64,000 nucleotides of DNA from Actinomycetes bacterium. Lineage in GTDB: Bacteria > Actinomycetota > Actinomycetes > Propionibacteriales > Nocardioidaceae. Within the stretch, counting starts at the first letter, position 1; every line of letters starts with the position of its first letter. The stretch is taken from NCBI GenBank assembly GCA_023396115.1, contig JAEWXC010000017.1:25048-89047 (forward strand), read 5' to 3'. The notes beneath the pieces were generated by a model. That model made no database searches and was not told where the DNA came from. It saw nothing but the letters and a program-made list of their open reading frames with translations. This document shows, piece by piece, positions 1 to 9,774 of the stretch. Made by a program: the position numbers and the translations under genes.

Positions 1-41
1 CGGGCCATGTCACTGACGTTGACGCCCAGGTGATCGATCAT
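1..41 (-). CDS. VOC-family (glyoxalase/dioxygenase superfamily) protein, N-terminal fragment
   Basis: Only the first 13 codons are inside the window; the gene runs off its left edge. Read on the minus strand from the ATG at 41, they give MIDHLGVNVSDMA, the typical first beta strand of vicinal-oxygen-chelate proteins, in which the early His is usually a metal ligand. A CACAGT hexamer at 48-53 lies six bases upstream of the ATG and could be the -10 box of a leaderless transcript. The function within the superfamily (glyoxalase, resistance protein or dioxygenase) cannot be told from this fragment. The call rests on a short motif. Confidence 0.55.
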   Translation of the reverse strand, partial: MIDHLGVNVSDMA

Positions 42-100
42 GCGTCCACTGTGCACCCGGCCACCGACAGCGCGGCCGACCGGAGACCCGGAGCGGGCCG

Positions 101-772
101 TCAGGACGCCACGGAGAGCTTGGCGGCGAAGACCAGGAACGCGGCACCGACGCCGGTGCTCGCCCAGGCGGTGAGCGCCTTGCGACGCCGGAACGCGTCG
201 GCCAGCCGGGATCCGGCGAAGATCAGCACGCTCAGGTAGAGCATGCTCGCCACCTGCGCCAGCGCCCCCAGGAACGCGAACGACAGGGCCGGGTGGGCGT
301 AGTCGCGGTCGACGAACTGCACGAAGAAGGCGATGAAGAAGAGGATCGCCTTGGGGTTGAGCAGGCTCACCAGCAGCGCCCGGCGGAACGGGTTCTCCCC
401 CGGCACCGGGGCCTGCTCGCCGGTGCCCTCGACGGCCTCGGTGACGATCTCGGCGACCGACTCGCGCCGGTGCCGCCACAGCTGCCAGCCTCCCCGGAGC
501 ATGCCGAACGCCAGGAACGCCAGGTACCCGGCGCCGGCGTACTTGACGATCGAGAACAGCACCACGTTGGCCTGGAGCACCGCCCCCACCCCGGCCGCGG
601 AGAGCACCATCAGCACCATGTCGCCCAGGAACACCCCGGCCGCGCCGGCGTAGCCCGCCCGCACGCCGCGTCGGGCCGCCACGGACAGCACGTACATGGA
701 GTTCGGTCCGGGCAGCAGGATGATCAGGATGAGGCCGACCAGGTAGGTCGGGAGGTCGACGACGCCAAGCAC
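101..772 (-). CDS. leuE: LysE/RhtB-family amino-acid exporter, LeuE-like
   Basis: A 223-residue inner-membrane protein predicted to export amino acids, probably leucine and related hydrophobic residues. The N-terminus carries the family signature LPGPNSMYVL (about residues 19-28), and a second conserved stretch, NPKAILFFIAFFVQF, lies near residue 138. Both match my memory of E. coli LeuE closely, including the spacing and the total length, which is normal for the family. Five or six membrane segments are evident, with a charged loop in the middle (around residues 100-125). It starts at a GTG with a weak ribosome-binding site and is divergent from punA, 72 bases away. The exact substrate is inferred; the transporter family is clear. 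Confidence 0.85.
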   Translation of the reverse strand: MLGVVDLPTYLVGLILIILLPGPNSMYVLSVAARRGVRAGYAGAAGVFLGDMVLMVLSAAGVGAVLQANVVLFSIVKYAGAGYLAFLAFGMLRGGWQLWRHRRESVAEIVTEAVEGTGEQAPVPGENPFRRALLVSLLNPKAILFFIAFFVQFVDRDYAHPALSFAFLGALAQVASMLYLSVLIFAGSRLADAFRRRKALTAWASTGVGAAFLVFAAKLSVAS

Positions 773-831
773 CCGCCCATCGTCTCACCCCGCAGCGGGT
801 TCGGGGTGTGGGATTTCCCGGCCCCGGTCCC

Positions 832-837
832 TAGGAT
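832..837 (+). promoter_or_regulatory. -10 box of a probable leaderless punA promoter
   Basis: TAGGAT ends seven bases before the GTG start of punA, and no Shine-Dalgarno sequence lies between them. This TANNNT spacing is typical of actinobacterial leaderless genes and recurs at several genes in this window. Confidence 0.45.
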
Positions 838-844
838 CGGTCCG

Positions 845-1654
845 GTGAACGCACCGCAGAGCACCGACCCGTTCGTCCTGGCCGACGAGGCCGCCGCCAC
901 GCTGGCCGAGCTGACCGGGGTGGCGTCGCACGACGTCGCGCTGGTGCTCGGCTCCGGCTGGCTCCCCGCCGTGGACGCCCTCGGCCCGGCGACGGCCGAG
1001 ATCAACACCACCGACCTGCCCGGCTTCCACGCCGCCGGCGTCGCGGGGCACTCCGGCAAGATCCGGTCGCTGCGGGTCGGCGACTCGAACGTGCTGGTGT
1101 TCCTGTCCCGCACGCACTACTACGAGGGCAAGGGTGTGCGCTCGGTCGTGCACCCGGTCCGCACCGCCGCGGCCGCCGGTTGCCGGGCGATCGTGCTGAC
1201 CAACGGCTGTGGCGGGCTCAAGGAGACCTGGACGCCGGGCACCCCGGTGCTGATCAGCGACCACATCAACCTGACCGCCGACTCCCCCGTCGAGGGCGCG
1301 AACTTCGTCGACCTGACCGACCTGTACAGCCCGCGTCTGCGTGGCATCGCCCGGGAGATCGACCCGGGCCTGGACGAGGGGGTCTACGTGCAGTTCCGTG
1401 GACCGCACTACGAGACCCCCGCCGAGGTCCGGATGGCCGGCATCCTGGGCGGCCACCTGGTCGGCATGTCCACCAGCCTGGAGGCGATCGCGGCCCGCCA
1501 GTCGGGGATGGAGGTGCTGGGCATCAGCCTGGTCACCAACCTGGCGGCCGGGATCAGCGACGCCCCGCTGAACCACGAGGAGGTCCTCGAGGCCGGGCGC
1601 AGCGCGGCCACCCGGATGGGTGGGCTGCTCGGGGAACTCGTCCCGCGCATCTGA
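845..1654 (+). CDS. punA: Purine nucleoside phosphorylase (trimeric, PNP/MTAP family)
   Basis: Phosphorolyses purine (deoxy)nucleosides such as inosine and guanosine to the free base plus (deoxy)ribose 1-phosphate. The 269-residue length fits the trimeric class. Visible family motifs, in order, are LGSGW (phosphate loop), GHSGK, the substrate-loop segment HYYEGKGVRSVVHPVR, LTNGCGGL, GPHYETPAEVRM and GMSTSLEAIAAR. In the last, the usual Val-His/Pro after MST is Ser-Leu. LTNGCGGL replaces the more common TNAAGGL, a Gly-Cys variation I believe occurs in actinobacteria. The GTG at 845 is preferred because homology begins there and a TAGGAT box lies just upstream; the frame stays open further upstream without family similarity. 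It faces the haem island tail-to-tail across a strong terminator. In M. tuberculosis the orthologue (deoD/punA) neighbours pmmB; here the haem and HNH genes separate the two. Confidence 0.92.
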   Translation: MNAPQSTDPFVLADEAAATLAELTGVASHDVALVLGSGWLPAVDALGPATAEINTTDLPGFHAAGVAGHSGKIRSLRVGDSNVLVFLSRTHYYEGKGVRSVVHPVRTAAAAGCRAIVLTNGCGGLKETWTPGTPVLISDHINLTADSPVEGANFVDLTDLYSPRLRGIAREIDPGLDEGVYVQFRGPHYETPAEVRMAGILGGHLVGMSTSLEAIAARQSGMEVLGISLVTNLAAGISDAPLNHEEVLEAGRSAATRMGGLLGELVPRI

Positions 1655-1688
1655 GTCCACCGTCCGCGCGCATCCGCCCGGACGACGA

Positions 1689-1722
1689 ACGGGGCCCGCA
1701 CCTTCGCAGGTGCGGGCCCCGT
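1689..1722. terminator. Bidirectional intrinsic terminator between punA and the HtaA gene
   Basis: A perfect 15-bp stem (1689-1703 with 1708-1722) closes on a TCGC tetraloop. It sits between two convergent genes and probably serves both. As usual in this GC-rich background, the U tract is short. Confidence 0.8.
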
Positions 1723-1755
1723 CGTGGTTCCGCCTCACGGCAGAACCGGGTCAGC

Positions 1756-3186
1756 TCACTTCTTGACCTTGAACTTCACGGTCTTCCTCGAGGACTTCAG
1801 GTTCGCGTCGCCCACGTAGGTGACGGTGACCTTGTAGGTGCCCTTCTTCTTGGCCTTGGGCAGCTTGACGACCGCCTTGCCGTTCTTCAGCGTGGCCTTG
1901 ACCTTCTTGGCCTTCTTGACGCCGGCGACCTTGAGGGTGACCTTGACCTTGCCGGTCGCCTTGGTGGCGCCGGTGACGGAGATCTTGGCCTTGCCGGCCT
2001 TCTTGCGGGTCGCCTTCTTGGCCACCTTGACCTTGGTCTTGGACGCGGTCTTGGCGTTGTACTTCGCCCAGTCGATCGCCACGGGGGTGACGGTGACCTG
2101 GTCGGGGTTGACCACGCCGTGCGCCGCGATCGTGAAGATCGAGTACGGCTTGCCCGCGGTGATCTTGGCGGCCGGGGCGCTCAGCGCGACGGTGAACTTC
2201 TCGTCGACGATCTGGGGGGCGTCGACCCACGCCACGGCAGCGGCCTGCGCCATGCCACCGGCCTGGTCGCTCGGGTCGATGACGGTGTCCGAGGGCGCCA
2301 GGATCACGTAGGTGCCGGTGGTGCCGGCCGGGAAGTCGGTGGCGGAGACGGTCACGTCCACGCCGTGGCTGCGGTGCGCCTGGGTCACCTTCGGGGTGAC
2401 GGTGGCGGTGGACTGGACCGTGGCGGCCACGTCGCCGGGGCGCTTGTGGTCACCGGAGGTGGAGAAGTAGAAGTGCCCACGCACACCGGAGGTGATCGCA
2501 CCGAGGAAGTCGGGGTGGAACGACTTGCCGTCCACCGGACGCGCAGTGTCGGTGATGCCCAGGTCCTGGGCCTGCTGCGATCCGGCGGCCAGCACGTCGA
2601 CCCAGTTCGGGGTGGCCTCGATGGTCTGACCGGCCTTCACGTCGCCAGTGACGGTGCCGGCAGTGAACTCGGCCACGGTGACGTCGGTCGGCTCGGTGCT
2701 CGCCGCCGGGCCCTGGCCCGAGGCGATGTTGGACGCCGAGACCGTCGCGCTGACCCGACCGTTGCCCTGCGCGTCGGTGGTGACCACCGGGTTCGTGACG
2801 GTGACCTGGTAGTACGCGGTCCCGGCCATGGTGAATGCACCGGTGACGGTGCCGGTGTACTTGGCGACCGTGGTGCCACCGTCGGTGGTCACCGAGGCGG
2901 CCGGGAAGGTGAAGCGGTCGTCGGTGCCGACAGTCGGGTCACCCTGGACGTAGCCCGCACCGCCGGAGACCGATCCGGTGGGGGTGGTCGGCAGGACCGG
3001 GCCGGCCTTGGACAGGTACAGGTGCTCGACGAACTGCTGGGAGATGCTCCAGGAGAGCTGGCCGGTGGCCGAGGAGCTCGTCGGGGCCGCGTGGGCCGGG
3101 GCGGCCAGCACGGAGGCCGCGCCTGCGACCAGGACACCGGCCACACCGGCAGCGACACTGCGCTTGGCGGTCATGAGGGACTTCAT
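1756..3186 (-). CDS. Secreted HtaA-domain haem-binding protein with C-terminal Ig-like domain
   Basis: A 476-residue exported protein likely to bind haem at the cell surface. It starts at the ATG at 3186, behind the ribosome-binding site AAAGGA. A Sec signal peptide (about residues 1-34, ending AHAAP) is followed by an HtaA-like domain that opens with LSWSISQQFVEHLY and includes the motif VTVAEFTAG, also found in the next HtaA protein. The last 110 or so residues form a Lys-rich bacterial Ig-like repeat (KVKVTLKV, YKVTVTYVGDANL). The protein ends KFKVKK, with no sortase motif or membrane anchor, so retention may rely on wall binding by the basic tail. It follows the haem operon after an 83-base gap. 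The HtaA assignment is from pattern; haem binding is inferred. Confidence 0.7.
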   Translation of the reverse strand: MKSLMTAKRSVAAGVAGVLVAGAASVLAAPAHAAPTSSSATGQLSWSISQQFVEHLYLSKAGPVLPTTPTGSVSGGAGYVQGDPTVGTDDRFTFPAASVTTDGGTTVAKYTGTVTGAFTMAGTAYYQVTVTNPVVTTDAQGNGRVSATVSASNIASGQGPAASTEPTDVTVAEFTAGTVTGDVKAGQTIEATPNWVDVLAAGSQQAQDLGITDTARPVDGKSFHPDFLGAITSGVRGHFYFSTSGDHKRPGDVAATVQSTATVTPKVTQAHRSHGVDVTVSATDFPAGTTGTYVILAPSDTVIDPSDQAGGMAQAAAVAWVDAPQIVDEKFTVALSAPAAKITAGKPYSIFTIAAHGVVNPDQVTVTPVAIDWAKYNAKTASKTKVKVAKKATRKKAGKAKISVTGATKATGKVKVTLKVAGVKKAKKVKATLKNGKAVVKLPKAKKKGTYKVTVTYVGDANLKSSRKTVKFKVKK

Positions 3187-3269
3187 GGGGTTCCTTTCGG
3201 GTGGGGTGTTGCGGGTCGTGCAGTAGTTCTCGGGTGGGTCGTGCTGCGGGTACGGGCGATCAGTACTGG

Positions 3270-4745
3270 CTAGTGGGCTCGGCGTCGGCCCGGGAGGACC
3301 AGGAGCGCCGCGGAGGCCAGCAGCAGCCCGCCGCCCGCCCACCACAACAGGTTCGACTCCCCGACCGCGGCCGCGAGCGGAGCGACCTCGGCCCGCTGGA
3401 CCTGGACGGGTGGGGGCACCGCGGCGGCGACAGCGGCGGCCACCGGGTTGGCCGGGGGCACCCCGAGCAGGTCACCGGGCACCGGCACCGACGGCGTGAC
3501 CGGCTGCTGCTGCAGCGGGGGTGCCGTGGAGATCGCGTTGGTCGGGTCCTCGGTCGGTTCCTGCTCGGTGGGATCGTCGGTCTCCGGCGCCTTGCCGTGC
3601 CAGCCGACCTGGATCGGCTGGGGCCGCTTGGTCCAGTCCGCCTGGAGGCCGGTGGAGTACCAGAACTGGTCGCTGCCCATCGGCTCCAGGAAGCTGATCA
3701 GGGACTGCGGGAACGACCCCCAGCCGTCGACGGTGCGGTCCTGCGGGACGGTGCCGCTGACCTGCACCCCGGCGTAGCGCGGGGTGAGCACCACGCCGTC
3801 ACGGGTGATGTCGACCCCGGTGAACTCGGCGACGGTGACCTTCCGCGCCGGCACGGCCGCCCAGACCGAGGCGTCCTGCCGGTCCGAGGCCCAGCCACCG
3901 GCGGTCGCGGTCAGCCGGCCGACCCCGTTGCGCACGTCGAGCACCGGGTCGGTGAGGGTGAACACGGTGTGCCCGCCGTAGTAGAGGACCGTCCAGGTCC
4001 CCCGCCAGGTCAGGGTGGCGTCGTCGGCGCCAGGGTCGAGGGTGCCGGTGCCCCGGCCGATCCGGACCCGGTGGTTGCTGAACGGGCCGTACACCCCGAC
4101 GGCGCGGCCGGCCGCGTCGGTGCCCAGGCCCGACCAGGTGGCCTTCTTCCAGGCGCCCGAGGAGTTGCGCTTCTGGATGGTGACCTGGCCCGAGCGGGCG
4201 CTCCACTTCGACTGCGGCAGCTCGGTGGCGCCCCGGCCGGGGTTGGCCTGGCCGGCGGAGAAGAAGTTGAAGGTGAGGGGGTTGTGGGACAGCGCGTTGG
4301 ACTGCTGGCTCATCCCCCACGCGAAGACGGCGTCGTCGACCTCGACCGTGCCCGCGGGGTCGGTGGGACCGTCGGTCGGTGCCGGGGTGGTCGGTCCCGG
4401 GGTGGTCGGTGCCGTGCTGGTCGGCGCGGTCGTGGGCGGGGTGGTGGGTGCGTCCGTCGTGGGCTCGCCGGTCGGTCCCTCCGTGGGCCCGGTGGTGGGG
4501 GCCGTGGGGTCGGTGGTCGGCGCGGTGGTGGGCGCGTCGGTCGTCGGCTCCGTGGTGGGCTCAGTGGTGGCGCAAGTCGGGTCCGGCTGCCCGGTGGGGG
4601 TCGGGTCGCCGCTGGTGCAGGCGTCCGGCCCGGGGGCCGACAGCGCGGCGGAGGCTCCGGCACCGGCCTGGGCGAGCAGCAGCAGGAACAGCCCGGCCAG
4701 GGCGAGCAGGACCGCGGCGGGTCGGCTCCGACGCAGGTCAGCCAC
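3270..4745 (-). CDS. htaA: Membrane-anchored HtaA-domain haem-binding surface protein
   Basis: A 491-residue cell-envelope protein, probably an extracellular haem receptor that passes haem to HmuT. An N-terminal hydrophobic segment (about residues 10-32) precedes a long Thr/Pro-rich stalk (roughly 45-135, repeats such as TTEPTTDAPTT). The HtaA domain begins FAWGMSQQSNALSHN near residue 140 and runs to about 370, with two Tyr (VLYYGG) and the motif VTVAEFTGVDI. A Pro-rich linker and one membrane segment (LLLASAALLVLPG) followed by GRRRAH end the protein. The GTG start at 4745 overlaps the end of the upstream gene by eight bases, implying translational coupling within the hmu operon. The Thr/Pro stalk resembles a wall-spanning spacer. 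Confidence 0.75.
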   Translation of the reverse strand: MADLRRSRPAAVLLALAGLFLLLLAQAGAGASAALSAPGPDACTSGDPTPTGQPDPTCATTEPTTEPTTDAPTTAPTTDPTAPTTGPTEGPTGEPTTDAPTTPPTTAPTSTAPTTPGPTTPAPTDGPTDPAGTVEVDDAVFAWGMSQQSNALSHNPLTFNFFSAGQANPGRGATELPQSKWSARSGQVTIQKRNSSGAWKKATWSGLGTDAAGRAVGVYGPFSNHRVRIGRGTGTLDPGADDATLTWRGTWTVLYYGGHTVFTLTDPVLDVRNGVGRLTATAGGWASDRQDASVWAAVPARKVTVAEFTGVDITRDGVVLTPRYAGVQVSGTVPQDRTVDGWGSFPQSLISFLEPMGSDQFWYSTGLQADWTKRPQPIQVGWHGKAPETDDPTEQEPTEDPTNAISTAPPLQQQPVTPSVPVPGDLLGVPPANPVAAAVAAAVPPPVQVQRAEVAPLAAAVGESNLLWWAGGGLLLASAALLVLPGRRRAH

Positions 4746-5795
4746 GACGACCTCCGAGCAGCCGGCGGGCGGTCACGACCAGCGCCAGCAGGAAGACGCA
4801 GGCCGCCACGGAGACGAACGCCACCGCGGGCGCCGAGAACTCCCGGTCGGCCGAGGCCGGTGCGGTGTCCGTAGCCTCGTCGGCCTCACCGGCGATCACC
4901 CCGAACTTGACCGCCGCCTCACGACCCGAGCCGAAGGTGCGCAGCTCGTGGGTGCCGCCGCGCAGGCCCTCGGGGAGCTGCAGCACGCCGGCGACGGTGC
5001 CGTCCGTGCCGATCTGGTGCGGCCCGGAGGCGACCAGGCCGTCGTCGAGGATCACGGTCAGCTGGGAGCCGGGGGTGAAGTTCTTCGCCACGAACGAGAG
5101 CCCGCGGCCCGCGACGGCCGAGGCCCGGTCGACGCTCAGCTTCGGCTTGCCGGTCCGCACCGGGGCGACCGGCTGCTGCTCGACCGCCTGCGGCGCGGTG
5201 GTGGTGCCGTCCTGGCCGGGGGTCGTGGTCTGGCCGCTGCTCGGCTGCTGCTGCAGGTCCTTGACCGACACCGGCGTGAAGGTCTCGTTGTTGGCGTTGT
5301 GCACCCCGTGCGCACCGACCGTGATCACCCCGCAGGTGACCTTGCGGCAGTCCACGGTCTCGACCGCGCCGTTGCGCCCGACCGCCTGGAAGGTGGGGCC
5401 CGGCACCAGCAGGTTGACCCGCCACGACCCGTCGGCCGAGAGGGTGCCGCCGTTGGCCGAGGAGGCGGTGTCGGAGCCGGGGAACGCCACGTAGCGCTGG
5501 AACCCCTTGTTGCCCTTGGTCTCGGAGTCCGGCACGTAGAGGTAGTTGCTGCCCGAGGCGCCGCCACGGCTGGGCTGCCAGGCGCCCTTGACAGTGCCGA
5601 ACCAGACGTAGATGCCGCCGTGGCCGCCCTTGATCGACTGGAATCCCCGGCCCTGGACGGTCAGCGTCGAGGAGTAGCGCGAGTCGATGACCGCGCCGTT
5701 CGAGCCGTTGCCGACGCTCACCGAGCCGGCGGCGTGGGCGGGCACCGCCAGCAGGGCCGGCAGGGTCGCCAGACCGGCCACCAGTGCGGCGAGGA

Positions 5796-5814
<19 letters not shown>
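4738..5814 (-). CDS. Membrane-anchored surface protein of the haem operon, function unknown
   Basis: A 358-residue protein translated from a GTG that overlaps the end of hmuV by 19 bases. It has a Sec signal peptide (about residues 1-31, ending PAHAAG) and a first extracellular domain containing STLTVQGRGF and DCRKVTCGVITVGAHGVHNA, whose only two cysteines could form a disulphide. A Gln/Thr/Pro linker, a second Ig-like domain with the sequence SVDRASAVAGRGLSFVAKNF, and a C-terminal membrane segment (AFVSVAACVFLLALVV) with the basic tail GRRG follow. The ITVGAHGVHN stretch resembles the end of HtaA-type modules, so this may be a divergent haem-binding or haem-relay protein. That role is inferred from its position between hmuV and htaA. 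I do not recognise a named family. Confidence 0.6.
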
Positions 5815-6622
<808 letters not shown>

Positions 6623-6626
<4 letters not shown>

Positions 6627-7705
6627 GCCCACCCCCCGGCGGACTTGCGGGCGCGGCGCAGCAGCCAGAAGAAGACCGGTCCGCCGACCAGGGAGGTCAG
6701 CATGCCGATCGGCAGGTCGGCGTAGGCCACCGCCGAGCGGGCGAAGAGGTCGGCCAGCACCAGCAGCACCGCGCCGCCCAGGGCGCTGGCCGGCACCAGC
6801 AGCCGGTGCCCGGGCCCGACGACCATCCGGACCAGGTGCGGGACGACCAGGCCGACGAAGGCGATGATCCCGGCGAACGCGACGGCCGAGGCTGTGAGCA
6901 CCGCGACCACGACGATGCAGATCAGCCGGACGCGTTCCACGTCGACGCCGACGTGGCGGGCGCCGCGGTCGCCCAGGGCGAGCAGGTCGAGCTTGCCGGA
7001 CATCGCGAACGCCCCGACCAGCCCGAGCAGGCAGACCACCGCGGTGACCCCGACGGTCTCGCCGCGGGAGCCGTTCAGGCTGCCCAGCTGCCAGAAGACG
7101 ATCTCCTCGCGGGCCTGGGTGTCACCGAAGAACATGAGGAACGCCAGCGCTCCCCCGGCCATCGCGTTGATCGCGATGCCGGTGAGCACCAGGGTGACGA
7201 CCTCGGTGCGCCCGTCGCTGCGGGAGAGCAGGTAGACGGCCAGCGTGGTGACCATGCCGCCGAGGAAGGCGGCCACCGCGACGGTCCAGGGGCCGAGCAC
7301 GGTCAGGTCCAGCACGATCACGGCCGCCGCCATCACCGCGGCACCCGAGGAGACACCGACGACGCCGGGCTCGGCGAGCGGGTTGCCGAAGACGCCCTGC
7401 ATCACCGCGCCGGCGGCACCGAGGGCTGCGCCGACCAGGACGGCCATCGCGACCCGCGGGAACCGGACGTCCCACAGGGTGACGTCGTTGATCCGGGAGA
7501 GCTCGGGCAGCGGGAGGTGCACGTCGAACCAGCCCAGCAGGTCCTGCAGCGGGCCGAGCAGGGCGACGCCGACGTCGCGGACCGGGATCTCGAGCTGGCC
7601 CGAGACCGCGGCCCAGGTGCTGGCGACGACCAGTGCGACGCCGAGCGCGCCGAGGACCAGCGTGCTGGTGCGGGCACCCGGGGCCAGGGGAAGGTTCACC
7701 GACAT
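6623..7705 (-). CDS. hmuU: Haem ABC transporter, permease subunit (FecCD family)
   Basis: A 360-residue membrane permease that forms the haem channel as a homodimer. About ten hydrophobic segments are visible. The family signatures GVFGNPLAEPGVVGVSSGA (around residues 102-122) and the GDRGARHVGVDVERVR coupling region, where the ATPase docks, are present, as is the late FVGLVVPHLVRMVVGPGHR motif. The length is normal for FecCD permeases. It starts at an ATG ten bases after the hmuT stop and ends in the ATGA overlap with hmuV. Substrate specificity (haem rather than siderophore) is inferred from the HtaA proteins and haem oxygenase on either side. Confidence 0.92.
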
Positions 7706-7715
7706 GTCCGCAGGC

Positions 7716-8828
7716 TCACTTCAGGGCGTCGGGGGCCAGGACCGCGACGGCGAGGGCGTTGAGCACCTCGGCCGTGGTCGGGCCGTAGCCCAGGACGAGC
7801 GAGTCGTCGACGTCGACGAAGCGGCGGTTCTTCCCGGCCGGGGTGTTGGCCAGGGCCGGCACCTTCTCGAGCAGCCCGTCCACGCCACCGGTGGACTCCA
7901 GCCCCTTCGTCATCATCACGACCAGCTCGGGCTGGGCGGCGACGAGCCCCTCGGCGGTGACCGGGCGCATGCCCTTCCAGCCGACCTCGGAGGCCACGTC
8001 GTAGCCGCCGACCGCGGAGATCAGGTCCTCGGCTCCCGAGCCCTCGCCGAACATGTAGTAGACGTTCGCGGCGCCGCGCACGTACAGGAAGATCGTGCGC
8101 AGCCGCTCGTTCTGCTCCGGGGCGGCGTCGTCGATCTTCGCGCGGACCTCCGCGATCTCGGCCTCGGTGCGCTCGGCCAGGGCCTTGCCGGCCGCCGGGA
8201 CACCCAAGGCCTCCCCGACCATCTCGGTGATCTCGGTGACGTTGTCCAGGTTGCGGCCGGAGTCGACCACGACGACCGGGATGCCGGTGTCGCGCATCTG
8301 CAGCAGCACGTCCCACGGACCGAGCGAGGTGTCGGTGATGATCAGCGTCGGCTCGAGGGCGAGCAGCGACTCGGCGTTGAGCTCGTGGCCCTTGCCGGTG
8401 ACCAGCGGGAGGTCGGAGGCCTCGTCGAACTGGGTGGACAGGTCGCGACCGACCAGCGAGTCACCCAGGCCGAGCTCGAAGACGGTTCGCGAGAGGGTGC
8501 CGTGCAGGTCGAGGGCCAGGACGCGGGAGGTGTCGGTGACCGTGACCTCGGTGCCCTGGGCGTCGGTCATCGTGACCGGCAGCTGGGGAGCGGGCGAGCT
8601 CTCCACCGGGTCGACCTCGGTGTCGGCGACCACGGGGGTGACCGGTCCGGTGAACGCGCGGGGGTCCTCGGCGGGGGTCACGTCGGCGATGTCGGGAGCC
8701 GTGACGCCGCGGCTGCCGGATCCGCCCTCGGGATCGGCCTGAGCCCCGCACGCGGCCAGCGCGAGGATGGCGCACGTCGCCACCACAGCGGTACGCAGAC
8801 GGCCGGAGGCGGTCCTGGCCACAGACAT
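7716..8828 (-). CDS. hmuT: Haem ABC transporter, substrate-binding lipoprotein
   Basis: The extracytoplasmic haem-binding component: a 370-residue lipoprotein with lipobox LALAAC (Cys near residue 24). The ATG at 8828 is chosen because GGAG lies six bases upstream; an in-frame ATG at 8840 lacks such a site. A mature N-terminal acidic, Thr-rich spacer precedes a type III periplasmic-binding fold (TroA/FecB-like), seen in VTDTSRVLALDLHGTLSRTV, the LNAESLLALEPTLIITDTS stretch and FLYVRGAANVYYMFGEGSG, which supplies possible Tyr haem ligands. It is the first gene of the minus-strand haem operon, divergent from hmuO, with a DtxR/IdeR-like site in between. In Corynebacterium HmuT takes haem from HtaA. 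Confidence 0.9.
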   Translation of the reverse strand: MSVARTASGRLRTAVVATCAILALAACGAQADPEGGSGSRGVTAPDIADVTPAEDPRAFTGPVTPVVADTEVDPVESSPAPQLPVTMTDAQGTEVTVTDTSRVLALDLHGTLSRTVFELGLGDSLVGRDLSTQFDEASDLPLVTGKGHELNAESLLALEPTLIITDTSLGPWDVLLQMRDTGIPVVVVDSGRNLDNVTEITEMVGEALGVPAAGKALAERTEAEIAEVRAKIDDAAPEQNERLRTIFLYVRGAANVYYMFGEGSGAEDLISAVGGYDVASEVGWKGMRPVTAEGLVAAQPELVVMMTKGLESTGGVDGLLEKVPALANTPAGKNRRFVDVDDSLVLGYGPTTAEVLNALAVAVLAPDALK

Positions 8829-8885
8829 CGTGATCTCCATCAAGGGGGCGAGACAGTAGTCTTCCGAAATGAATCCTGCCCGAGA

Positions 8886-8904
8886 TTTGCTTAGGCTATC
8901 CTAA
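8886..8904. promoter_or_regulatory. DtxR/IdeR-type iron box between hmuT and hmuO
   Basis: TTTGCTTAGGCTATCCTAA matches 16 of 19 positions of the DtxR/IdeR consensus TTAGGTTAGSCTAACCTAA. It lies 58 bases upstream of the hmuT start and 88 bases upstream of the hmuO start, where a repressor could control both divergent promoters under iron sufficiency. Confidence 0.75.
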
Positions 8905-8991
8905 CACCGCACACCCCGTAGACCGCATCCCGATCCCACACGCCCCGATCCCGGGCTGGGCGTCACGATCATGAACTGATGAGTGAGTGAC

Positions 8992-9669
8992 ATGAGCATC
9001 ACCGAGTCCAGCCCCGCGACCAGCCCCGAGGCCCTGCCGCTCTCGGCAGCCTTCAAGCAGGGCTCCGCCGAGCTCCACGACGAGGCCGAGAACAGCACCT
9101 TCATCGAGCAGCTCATGGGCGGGAAGGTCAGCCTGGCCGGCTACGTGAACTACCTGAAGTCGCTGCGCGTGGTCTACGCGGCCCTGGAGGAGGCGTCGCG
9201 CCAGCACGCCGCCGACCCGATCGTCGCCGAGCTGCACGACCCGGCGCTGGAGCGCCTGGCCACCCTGGACGCCGACATCGAGACGCTCTCCACCGGCGCC
9301 CCCGAGGAGAGCCTGTGCCAGCTGACCGAGGCGCGCGCCTACGCCGCCCGGATCACCGCGGCCGCCGAGGAGGACCCGGTCCGTCTCGTCGCGCACCACT
9401 ACACCCGCTACCTGGGTGACCTGTCGGGCGGTCTGGCGATCGGCCGGATCCTGGCCCGCACCTACGAGCTGACCGAGGGCCTGACCTTCTACGACTTCGC
9501 CGACATCAAGGCCAAGACCTACAAGGACGGCTACCGGGCCCGCCTGGACGCCCTGCCGCTGAACGACGCGCAGCGTGAGGCCGGTGTGGACGAGGTGCGC
9601 ACCGCGTTCCGGCACAACCAGCGCAACTTCGCCGAGCTCGGCCAGGACCTGGCGGCCTACACCCGCTGA
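8992..9669 (+). CDS. hmuO: Haem oxygenase (biliverdin-producing), HmuO type
   Basis: Opens imported haem to biliverdin, CO and ferrous iron in the cytoplasm. The 225-residue protein is the usual size. The proximal His lies in AELHDEAENSTFIEQL (about residue 28) with the following GGK; the distal helix carries YLGDLSGGLAIGRIL with the flexible GDLSGG motif. The ATG at 8992 is used; a GTG three codons upstream is possible, and both have weak ribosome-binding sites. It is divergent from hmuT, sharing the iron-box region, so uptake and degradation are probably co-regulated. A hairpin terminator follows. I am confident of the family. Confidence 0.93.
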   Translation: MSITESSPATSPEALPLSAAFKQGSAELHDEAENSTFIEQLMGGKVSLAGYVNYLKSLRVVYAALEEASRQHAADPIVAELHDPALERLATLDADIETLSTGAPEESLCQLTEARAYAARITAAAEEDPVRLVAHHYTRYLGDLSGGLAIGRILARTYELTEGLTFYDFADIKAKTYKDGYRARLDALPLNDAQREAGVDEVRTAFRHNQRNFAELGQDLAAYTR

Positions 9670-9698
9670 CCTGCGAGCGTCACCGACGCTCCCCCGCC

Positions 9699-9733
9699 TC
9701 TCGCCGCCGCACCCGCCCGGGTCGGCGGCGAGA
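9699..9733. terminator. Intrinsic terminator after hmuO
   Basis: Inverted repeat TCTCGCCGCCG (9699-9709) with CGGCGGCGAGA (9723-9733) around a GC-rich loop, 30 bases beyond the hmuO stop and before tpx. Confidence 0.7.
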
Positions 9734-9774
9734 TGCGTTGAGGGCCTGACCGTGCCGGTGCAAGGATGGGGCCC

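Noticed and set aside
4340..4620. Thr/Pro-rich stretch of htaA as a possible DNA repeat or CRISPR-like array
   Set aside because: Units vary in length and sequence and the pattern is explained by a protein stalk; there are no regular spacers.
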